This document shows, one piece after another, positions 1-5,787 of a stretch of 16,487 bases of DNA. Both the position numbers and the translations under genes were made by a program. The notes below the pieces were generated by a model. It saw nothing but the letters and a program-made list of their open reading frames with translations. It was not told where the DNA came from and ran no database searches. The DNA is from an uncultured Lachnospiraceae bacterium. GTDB taxonomy: Bacteria > Bacillota > Clostridia > Lachnospirales > Lachnospiraceae. Position 1 is the first letter of the stretch, and every line of letters begins with the position of its first letter. Where the stretch lies: NCBI GenBank assembly GCA_910584695.1, contig CAJUBR010000062.1:1-16487 (forward strand), given 5' to 3'.

Positions 1-227
1 CAAAGTTTTAACAATTTCTCCTCTGATATTGTAGAGAGTGTCTTAATATCCGGAATTTCTCTAAGAAAACGTTCATAATACCCCTTGACTGCTTCCACTC
101 TTGTCTGCTGCAGCATAATTTCCGAAAGCCAGACATAATATGGATTGTCTGTATTTCTCCAAGGCAGCTCTCTATGATTTTTTGAATACCAGCTCAGTAA
201 AGGTATTCTAATATTCTCCCATTTCAT
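1..227 (-). CDS. mutY: A/G-specific adenine glycosylase MutY, N-terminal part (runs off the left edge)
   Basis: Only the first ~75 residues are in the window; the gene continues beyond base 1. The visible part has the MutY/endonuclease III start: an LPWR motif at residues 21-24 and SEIMLQQTRV at 35-44. E36 matches the catalytic glutamate of the family, and LQQT precedes the first helices of the HhH-GPD fold. MutY removes adenine mispaired with 8-oxoguanine or G in base excision repair. The iron-sulfur cluster and NUDIX-like domain would lie outside the window. ATG 227 is the only usable start because an in-frame TAG lies 36 bases upstream with no start codon between. The ribosome binding site is weak (AGAAG; a better GAGGAAGG lies ~20 bases up). 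The gene is divergent from the regulator at 539. Confidence 0.92.
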   Translation of the reverse strand, partial: MKWENIRIPLLSWYSKNHRELPWRNTDNPYYVWLSEIMLQQTRVEAVKGYYERFLREIPDIKTLSTISEEKLLKL

Positions 228-256
228 AATTTGTATCTTCTGTTTTTCCTTCCTCT

Positions 257-313
257 TTATCTAATATCCTCAATAGATACAATCTGTATCCATGTATATA
301 AAAAATGAATCAT
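257..313 (-). other. possible 18-codon leader ORF upstream of mutY
   Basis: An ATG at 313 opens a short frame (MIHFLYTWIQIVSIEDIR) that ends at TAA 257-259, inside the predicted mutY leader and 29 bases before the mutY start. The ribosome binding site is poor (AAGAGA directly before the ATG). An imperfect hairpin, GATAC/GTATC, lies inside it. It may be chance in AT-rich DNA. Confidence 0.15.
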
Positions 314-350
314 TCTCTTAAATCTCTTTCTTAAAATTTTTCCTCCTATT

Positions 351-379
351 ACTATACCATTTCTTTGCGTTGATTACAA
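351..379 (-). promoter_or_regulatory. predicted sigma-A promoter for mutY
   Basis: On the minus strand, -35 TTGTAA (379-374) is followed by a 17-base spacer and -10 TATAGT (356-351), with TGG just before the -10 as an extended element. The predicted transcript start is near 344, giving a leader of about 117 bases before mutY. Confidence 0.55.
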
Positions 380-452
380 ATATACTTTTTCTATTTATTG
401 TATTCGTTTATTATATTGAATTAAAAATATTTCATTTTATTGTTCCTAACTA

Positions 453-481
453 TTTACACCGCAAGTAATTTTTATTAAAAT
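453..481 (+). promoter_or_regulatory. predicted sigma-A promoter for the HTH regulator
   Basis: -35 TTTACA (453-458), a 17-base spacer and -10 TAAAAT (476-481) each match consensus at five of six positions. The transcript would start near 488, about 50 bases before the ATG at 539. In such AT-rich DNA other -10-like hexamers exist nearby (for example TATTAT at 509). Confidence 0.45.
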
Positions 482-538
482 GTTAGTCAGTGATGTATTT
501 AGACAAAATATTATCTATGATTGGAGGATCTATTCAAA

Positions 539-1267
539 ATGAATTTGGAATATTTTAAAACCACCTTGCGCAAACATCTGCGTCAAAAGAAACTGACATT
601 AAATGCATTATCCATTCAGGCAGATTTATCCGAGGATACCTTACGTTCCATTATCTACGGTAAATCACAGGATATCAAGCTGTCCACCATTATTAAAATA
701 GCGGATGTATTTGAATGCTCTATAGATGATATGATTGACCGCCCTATTTATTCTGAGGAGGAACGTTCCACAATTTCCAGAATGCGGCATCTTTGTGAAC
801 ACTCAAAGCGTTCCGTTCAATTTATTCTCGATCTGGAGGAAAAAACCACTCTGTATCAATCTACACAGGGACAAGACCTTATCAATGTATATTTACCTAC
901 CGGCAATATGAAGGACGGTATGTTTTTTGATTCCTTTACAACAGAGGAGTTGGATATTTCTGAATATCCCGACTCAATCAAAGAAAATACAGATTTCGCC
1001 CTTAAAATAATGACCAATCATTTTGAACCCGTTTATTATCTAAATGACATTCTGCTATTTTCCCGAAAGCACCTTCCTGAATATGGGGATATTACATTTT
1101 ATTTAGATGAAGAACAAAGAATATACATACGGAAATATACCAAAAAAGGTCTGGAACCAATTAATAATTTTGGTGAAATCATTCCTTCTAAGCAATATAA
1201 TAAGTTTAGAAGTATGGGAGTTGTACTGAGAGTCGTTAAAGAATTTAATATTGAACAGTACCGTTAA
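539..1267 (+). CDS. XRE/Cro-type transcriptional regulator with LexA/S24-like C-terminal domain lacking catalytic residues
   Basis: This 242-residue protein has a helix-turn-helix at residues ~10-67 (LSIQADLSEDTLRSIIYG, then a second helix ending DDMID), typical of XRE/Cro DNA-binding proteins. Residues ~150-235 resemble the LexA/CI/S24 fold: FALKIM, then EPVYYLNDILLFSR, then GDITFYLDEEQRIYIRKY. The usual GDSM serine motif is replaced by T159-N-H-F and the usual catalytic lysine position appears to be R198. I infer a sensor or dimerisation domain rather than a self-cleaving repressor. ATG 539 is preferred over TTG 521 because GGAGG at 523-527 lies 11 bases before it, overlapping the TTG. The gene is divergent from mutY and converges on the tRNA. 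Its targets are unknown; autoregulation is possible but not shown. Confidence 0.8.
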   Translation: MNLEYFKTTLRKHLRQKKLTLNALSIQADLSEDTLRSIIYGKSQDIKLSTIIKIADVFECSIDDMIDRPIYSEEERSTISRMRHLCEHSKRSVQFILDLEEKTTLYQSTQGQDLINVYLPTGNMKDGMFFDSFTTEELDISEYPDSIKENTDFALKIMTNHFEPVYYLNDILLFSRKHLPEYGDITFYLDEEQRIYIRKYTKKGLEPINNFGEIIPSKQYNKFRSMGVVLRVVKEFNIEQYR

Positions 1268-1269
1268 CG

Positions 1270-1300
1270 TAAAAAGACCTCTTGAAAACCAAGAGGTCTA
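1270..1300 (-). terminator. rho-independent terminator of the tRNA-Leu transcript
   Basis: A perfect 10-bp stem (AGACCTCTTG / CAAGAGGTCT, 1299-1290 and 1284-1275) with a 5-base loop is followed on the minus strand by five T's. It begins two bases after the tRNA 3' end. It has no T-tract in the plus direction, so it should not terminate the regulator transcript efficiently. Confidence 0.85.
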
Positions 1301-1301
1301 C

Positions 1302-1385
1302 TGCCGGCAGCGGGACTTGAACCCGCACGGTGTTGCCACCAACAGATTTTGAGTCTGCCTCGTCTGCCAATTCCGACACGCCGGC
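1302..1385 (-). tRNA. tRNA-Leu (anticodon CAA)
   Basis: The 84-base minus-strand sequence folds as a class II tRNA. The acceptor stem is GCCGGCG/TGCCGGC with discriminator A73. The D-arm contains AATTGGCAGAC, the anticodon loop is CTCAAAA (CAA, decoding UUG), the variable arm is long with GGTG/CACC pairing, and the T-arm is GCGGG-TTCAAGT-CCCGC. The long variable arm and anticodon identify leucine. CCA is not encoded, so it must be added after transcription. It has its own promoter and terminator and lies downstream of the sortase gene on the same strand. Confidence 0.95.
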
Positions 1386-1405
1386 ATATCAAACCAACGA
1401 AAATT

Positions 1406-1434
1406 ATTCTATACTATACAAAATATTTTGTCAA
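1406..1434 (-). promoter_or_regulatory. strong sigma-A promoter for tRNA-Leu
   Basis: On the minus strand, consensus -35 TTGACA (1434-1429), a 17-base spacer and -10 TAGAAT (1411-1406). The predicted start is about 14 bases before the tRNA 5' end, a short leader as expected for a stable RNA. Confidence 0.85.
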
Positions 1435-1459
1435 GAGCTTTTTAGAATTTTGTTTTATC

Positions 1460-2242
1460 CTATTTTCTTTTTGCTACTACTGCAAATCTTCCATTTTCCA
1501 CATGATATGCACAAGTAGACAATGTAACCAGTTTATCTCCGTATTTTACATCAACACCGGTATCGATTACTGACATTGACTTGATCTGATTCACATAATC
1601 TGTAAACTCCTCTTCACTTCCAGCATTGACAAATTCATAATACTTAAAAGCATTTGAATCTTCATCTAATATCTGTCCATAAAACATTGCCACCACTTCA
1701 TAGACCGCATTTTCATAAATTGTATCAAATGTAAATGTTTTATGGCTTTCATAAAATTCCTTATCTTCATACTTTATAATGTCATGAAACATTGTACCTG
1801 CATTCATATTGTGTCCGTATACAATTACATTGTCTGTCGCATGCTGTATCTCACAGTTTTGATCAACAAACGGAAGACCAGCAGCTGAATATCCGCCCTC
1901 AAAATTTCTGTGAATATAGTATTCTCCTTTTTCCGAATCATTTGGTGTATACATTACCGGATAATCTACATTCGTATCTTCGATTTTGACCCAACCGATA
2001 AAATCATGATTTTCTTTATATAACGCTTCAAATTTCTTTTGAACCATTACACCATCCACATTTACCAGAACCGGAGAAGCATTTGGGTTTTCATGATCTG
2101 TTTCAATCATATCCGCAAGCCGGTCAACCGCTTTTTCACTTTTCGCACTGGTATAATAATAATATGCCAGGTAACCACCACACCCTAAAGCAACCAGTAG
2201 ACAAATTACCATTATTATGTTAATTATTATTTTCTTTTTCAT
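1460..2242 (-). CDS. srtB: class B sortase
   Basis: This 260-residue membrane-anchored transpeptidase would cleave a sorting signal on secreted proteins and attach them to the cell wall or to a pilin. An N-terminal Lys-rich segment is followed by one hydrophobic helix (residues ~5-29), placing the enzyme outside the membrane. The sortase core runs from ~70 to the end: FIGWVKIEDTNVDYPV, then VYGHNM with catalytic H144, then TLSTC with nucleophile C244 and R252 shortly after. The spacing and the long strand-loop insertion before TLSTC fit class B. ATG 2242 is preferred over TTG 2248 because GAGGG lies 7 bases before the ATG but only one base before the TTG. No candidate substrate with a sorting signal is in the window. 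There is no room for a promoter between it and the upstream hairpin, so it probably depends on read-through from the NUDIX gene. Confidence 0.9.
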   Translation of the reverse strand: MKKKIIINIIMVICLLVALGCGGYLAYYYYTSAKSEKAVDRLADMIETDHENPNASPVLVNVDGVMVQKKFEALYKENHDFIGWVKIEDTNVDYPVMYTPNDSEKGEYYIHRNFEGGYSAAGLPFVDQNCEIQHATDNVIVYGHNMNAGTMFHDIIKYEDKEFYESHKTFTFDTIYENAVYEVVAMFYGQILDEDSNAFKYYEFVNAGSEEEFTDYVNQIKSMSVIDTGVDVKYGDKLVTLSTCAYHVENGRFAVVAKRK

Positions 2243-2267
2243 TTTCAATCCCTCTATCAGCTTATTC

Positions 2268-2305
2268 TGTAAAAAAAGAAGCCGGAATCTCTTCTGACTT
2301 CTTTT
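2268..2305 (-). terminator. terminator-like hairpin between the NUDIX gene and the sortase
   Basis: On the minus strand a 9-bp stem (AAAGAAGTC / GGCTTCTTT with one G-T pair) and a 12-base loop are followed by a run of seven T's (the stem's own TTT plus four more). It starts a few bases after the NUDIX stop. The large loop suggests partial termination. Confidence 0.6.
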
Positions 2306-2309
2306 ACAT

Positions 2310-2762
2310 TTAAAAATACTTCTTTGATCCCCATAAATTACTTTGTTTCAAATCCTGATACTCACCATAAGCCTGTTCCAGAATCTGTTTTTCATTCGGA
2401 AACTTTAATAAATGATACGCTTCATGATACTTATAGTATCCGGAATCCATAAAGTACTCTTCCCTTTGAGGTTTGCTGTAATAGCTGTCAGCCATCATCA
2501 GATACCAATGCACATCTTTATTCACTACATCATATGCGGTATTAAAAGTATAATTACTTTTATTTACATATTTAATTACGTGAGCGCTTACTCCTGACTC
2601 TTCTCTTACTTCCCGCAGCGCCGTCTCTTTGTACTCTTCGCCTTCTTCTACCGTTCCCTTTGGCAAAACCCAGCCTTCGTACTTATTCTTATAGTTCTTA
2701 TAAAGTAACAACACTTTACCTCTGAAGATTACCACACCACCACAGCTTGTTGCTTCTATCAT
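2310..2762 (-). CDS. NUDIX hydrolase
   Basis: This 150-residue protein hydrolyses a nucleoside diphosphate linked to some other group. The NUDIX box is complete at residues 36-58 (G-x5-E-x7-REVREESGV), with the metal-binding REVREE glutamates present. LPKG before the box and a short C-terminus resemble the diadenosine polyphosphate or MutT-like branch, but the substrate cannot be read from sequence. The start is supported by AGGAGG seven bases before ATG 2762. It has a good promoter upstream and a terminator-like hairpin after it, so it can be transcribed alone, with read-through into the sortase. I see nothing linking its role to its neighbours. Confidence 0.9.
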   Translation of the reverse strand: MIEATSCGGVVIFRGKVLLLYKNYKNKYEGWVLPKGTVEEGEEYKETALREVREESGVSAHVIKYVNKSNYTFNTAYDVVNKDVHWYLMMADSYYSKPQREEYFMDSGYYKYHEAYHLLKFPNEKQILEQAYGEYQDLKQSNLWGSKKYF

Positions 2763-2846
2763 AGCGGTTCCTCCTATACTTTAAAGCTTTGTCTTTCTTT
2801 CCCCAAAGCTTCCTGCAACAATTTGGTGTGTTGCTTAATTGTATAA

Positions 2847-2875
2847 AGTATATCAATTTATAACAAAAAAGGCAA
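2847..2875 (-). promoter_or_regulatory. predicted sigma-A promoter for the NUDIX gene
   Basis: On the minus strand, -35 TTGCCT (2875-2870), a 17-base spacer and -10 TATACT (2852-2847) lie between the PBP stop codon and the NUDIX start. The expected leader is about 78 bases. Confidence 0.65.
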
Positions 2876-2909
2876 GGTAAAGTTAAGAAATCTTTATGAA
2901 TAATCACTA

Positions 2910-4457
2910 TTACTCATCTAATCCATTATTATAATAGGCATCAAAGATTTTTCTGGCCACCGCACTGGCTTTTATTCCATTTACATCGGATTCTTCGATA
3001 ATAATACTTACTACCACATCCGGTTTTTCCACATTGCTAAAACCAACAAACCATGAATAATCGTGATTTCCGTTATCATATTCTGCCGTACCTGTTTTTC
3101 CTGCCGCATCATAGGCTGCTCCTGCAAAGTAATCCGCTGCAGTACCATTAGTCACCACTTTCCGCATATATCCGGTCAAAATATCTACCTCGTCGGAAGT
3201 CAGCAAGGTATCATACGAAGAAGGTGAGAATTTCTTTATTCTGGTTCCTTTATAATTTTCAATGCTGTCAATCAGATACGGCTTCATCATCAGTCCGCCG
3301 TTTGCGATTGCCGCTGTAATCATTGCATTATGCAAAGGGGTAATCAAGGTATCCCCCTGACCAAATGCCGTCTGCGGAATATATCCTTTGTCTGATCTGC
3401 CGTCCAGATAAAATCTACTGGTAGCACTTGCATCAGTATACGGTAAAGATTTGTTAAACAGAAGGCTTTCCAACATATCCCTCCATTTATTTACATTCAA
3501 TCCGGTTCCAATATCAGCATAAGCCTGATTACAGGAGTTTGCAAGTGCATCTGATAAATCCTCCTCACCATGGATCTTTCTTCCGAAACAATGGATGGTG
3601 ACATTGTTAAAAATCTGTTCCTCTGAAGAACAGTTATAGTAATACTCTTCAAAATTCTTTGGATTCTGACGCATAAATGCAAGGGTCGTAAGAATTTTAA
3701 ACGTAGAACCCGGAGGATAAAGCCCCTGAGTTGCACGGTTTAACAAAACAGAGCTTTTTGAATTTTCACTGTTTGCCTCTTCCCAGACTGCATCAATATC
3801 ATTCGGGTTAAAATCCGGTTTTGAAACCATTGCAAGAATCTTCCCGGTGTCCGGTTCCATTACAACTACCGCACCATCTGCACCGCCAAGTGCATCATAA
3901 GCTGTTTTCTGCAATTCATAATTCAGGGTAGATACCACTGTATCGCCTTCGTTTTTCTCTTCCCGCAGTGTATGAAATGCACGCTCCACAATATTGGCAT
4001 GACTCTCTAACAGATAGTAATTTCCTACTAGTTCAATTCCTGCCTTGGTGTACTTCGAATACCCTCCTACATGGGCAAACAAATCATCATAAGGATAGTA
4101 TCTTGTATCTCCATCATTTGTGGCAATAATCTTTTTATCACTTGTTACAATATCACCGCGAATGACATCAGATGCATAACTGTCCAACCGGGTATTTGCT
4201 GCATTTGCAATCACCTCATCCTTATCTGCCACCATAAAATGCATAATGTAGATCATTAAACCAATCATTAAAACAGAACAGATATAAGTAATTCCTAGAA
4301 CCGGCCGGTTCAGTTTTTCATTAATCTTATCAATTTTTTCTTCTCTCTCCAAAAATGCCTGCTGGTCCGGAGTAAGCAGGGAACGGTCCAGTTCCTTCTT
4401 TTTACGACTCTTGGACTTTTTGTGCACTTTCTTCAATGCTTCGTCTTTCTTTTTCAA
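2910..4457 (-). CDS. penicillin-binding protein, class B transpeptidase (PbpA/FtsI-like)
   Basis: From the proposed TTG start this is a 515-residue peptidoglycan transpeptidase that cross-links stem peptides outside the membrane. It has a very basic cytoplasmic N-terminus (residues 1-50), one membrane helix (~52-77), a short non-catalytic domain (VIRGDIVTSD at ~98) and the transpeptidase domain from ~190. All three active-site motifs are present: S251-T-F-K254, S308-C-N310 and K454-T-G456. The frame is open to ATG 4517, but those first 20 codons lie inside the SEDS gene and do not look native. GAGG nine bases before TTG 4457 favours the later start, though another TTG or GTG just downstream is possible. 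It overlaps the SEDS gene by 56 bases, the usual arrangement for a SEDS glycosyltransferase and its cognate class B PBP. Confidence 0.92.
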   Translation of the reverse strand: MKKKDEALKKVHKKSKSRKKKELDRSLLTPDQQAFLEREEKIDKINEKLNRPVLGITYICSVLMIGLMIYIMHFMVADKDEVIANAANTRLDSYASDVIRGDIVTSDKKIIATNDGDTRYYPYDDLFAHVGGYSKYTKAGIELVGNYYLLESHANIVERAFHTLREEKNEGDTVVSTLNYELQKTAYDALGGADGAVVVMEPDTGKILAMVSKPDFNPNDIDAVWEEANSENSKSSVLLNRATQGLYPPGSTFKILTTLAFMRQNPKNFEEYYYNCSSEEQIFNNVTIHCFGRKIHGEEDLSDALANSCNQAYADIGTGLNVNKWRDMLESLLFNKSLPYTDASATSRFYLDGRSDKGYIPQTAFGQGDTLITPLHNAMITAAIANGGLMMKPYLIDSIENYKGTRIKKFSPSSYDTLLTSDEVDILTGYMRKVVTNGTAADYFAGAAYDAAGKTGTAEYDNGNHDYSWFVGFSNVEKPDVVVSIIIEESDVNGIKASAVARKIFDAYYNNGLDE

Positions 4458-5787
4458 TGTTCTTAGCCTCTTTATTTTCAATCGTACTGATTCCCTGCAT
4501 GATAGAAAACATGACAAGGGAACTTAACACCGAGCTTCCACCGTAACTTACTAACGGAATTGTTACACCTGTAGATGGTATAAACTTTGTTACACCTCCA
4601 ATTGACAAAAATGTCTGGAAAATATAACAGATTGCAAATCCAAATGCCATAGTTTTATAAAAACGGTTGCGTACCTTCATTGCGATATTTACAAAACAAA
4701 TGAAACAGCTAAAGCACACCAGAATCAATGCCAATGCAAACAGCACACCGAATTCTTCCGCAATTGCCGAAAAAATGAAATCACTTTCACTTACAGGGAT
4801 CACATCCGGCGAACCCTTTGTAAGTCCTGTTCCAAAGTATCCACCGCTTCCGATTGCAAACAAAGATTGTGTAATCTGATAACCGGAACCGCTGATATCT
4901 GCCCATGGGTCCTTCCATACATTTACACGCACCATAACATGATCGAACAGCTTGTCCTTAAACAGCAAAAAAGCCAGTCCTGCCATGGCAAAGCCTCCTG
5001 CAATATAAGCAATCAGATACCTTATCTTTCCGGTTCCTACATAAATCATCGTTATAAAAATAATAAAGAAAATAAGTGCCCCGCCTAAATCTTTTTCTAA
5101 AACAAGCACTCCCATATGCACACATGCAAATGCAGTTGTAATGATAATCTGTTTGAAATCCCTGCTTTTTGAAAGCATGCTTGCAATAAAAAATACAAAT
5201 AAAATCTTAACAAATTCAGAAGGCTGCAAGGTAATACCCGCAATGGAAATCCAGTTTACGGAACCATACTGTTCCACACCAATCACGAATACAGAACTCA
5301 GTGCTAAAATGCCCAGTATCCCGTAAGCAATTCCATAATTACGGAGGTTCTTGTATTTATCCATAATCATCGGAATGACAGAAACCAGAATAATCGATAC
5401 TGTAGCAATCAGAAACTGCTTCTTAGCCAGTGAAAAATCAAGTCTCGTCAGCATAGTATATCCAATCAGCAATAAGAAACTCATATTATTCGTAATCACT
5501 CTGGAGGAATACGGATAAAGATAATGATAAATATACATATAAATGGTTGCCACAAAAATCTGCAGACCATAAAAAATAACAATCGGTATCATATCCTCTG
5601 TATGATTTAGTGCCAGTGTCAGATATGACAAAAAATGAATTAAAAATACATAAATAATCTGTTTATTCAGTTTTTGATCCTTTACCGCTTCACTGCCTTC
5701 TTTATAGACCAAAAAACAGGATAGCGTATAAAGTGCCATTAAGATGAATATGATGTACTTTGATACATTAATAATTATACTTGCCAT
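4402..5787 (-). CDS. FtsW/RodA/SpoVE-family peptidoglycan glycosyltransferase (SEDS)
   Basis: This 461-residue polytopic membrane protein polymerises lipid II into glycan strands. Family landmarks are LQPSEFVKI (187-195), EKDLGGALI (231-239), DPWADISGSGYQ (293-304), GYFGTGL (316-322), SESDFIF (333-339, where D336 matches the essential SEDS aspartate) and TGVTIPLVSYGGSS (406-419). The first ~170 residues add several hydrophobic segments, making it longer than a typical ~390-residue RodA. The C-terminal tail (436-461) is charged and cytoplasmic. The ATG directly follows the U32 stop codon (TAA-ATG), implying translational coupling; GGAG of the ribosome site lies in the U32 gene. With the PBP immediately downstream it forms a SEDS-PBP pair. 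Whether it serves elongation, division or sporulation cannot be decided here; zapA in the same operon hints at division. Confidence 0.93.
   Translation of the reverse strand: MASIIINVSKYIIFILMALYTLSCFLVYKEGSEAVKDQKLNKQIIYVFLIHFLSYLTLALNHTEDMIPIVIFYGLQIFVATIYMYIYHYLYPYSSRVITNNMSFLLLIGYTMLTRLDFSLAKKQFLIATVSIILVSVIPMIMDKYKNLRNYGIAYGILGILALSSVFVIGVEQYGSVNWISIAGITLQPSEFVKILFVFFIASMLSKSRDFKQIIITTAFACVHMGVLVLEKDLGGALIFFIIFITMIYVGTGKIRYLIAYIAGGFAMAGLAFLLFKDKLFDHVMVRVNVWKDPWADISGSGYQITQSLFAIGSGGYFGTGLTKGSPDVIPVSESDFIFSAIAEEFGVLFALALILVCFSCFICFVNIAMKVRNRFYKTMAFGFAICYIFQTFLSIGGVTKFIPSTGVTIPLVSYGGSSVLSSLVMFSIMQGISTIENKEAKNIEKERRSIEESAQKVQES

Larger units (their letters stand above)
228..538. other. divergent intergenic region between mutY and the regulator gene
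   Basis: This 311-base, very AT-rich gap carries the two oppositely directed promoters and the possible leader ORF listed separately. No RNA gene, riboswitch or mobile element was recognised. Confidence 0.6.

Noticed and set aside
1330..1573. Two plus-strand open frames of 62 and 74 codons
   Set aside because: They run through tRNA-Leu, its promoter and the 3' end of the sortase gene, with no ribosome site; they are shadows.
2716..2907. 63-codon minus-strand frame between the PBP and NUDIX genes
   Set aside because: It covers the NUDIX promoter and overlaps the NUDIX start in another frame; the composition looks non-coding and no ribosome site is seen.
2887..2915. AT-rich hairpin (GAGTAAT/ATTATTC) just after the PBP stop as an operon terminator
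   Set aside because: The stem is weak with a wobble pair and no T-tract follows, so it does not qualify.
4458..4517. PBP start at ATG 4517
   Set aside because: The extra 20 residues are read out of the SEDS coding sequence with no ribosome site; TTG 4457 has GAGG at good spacing.
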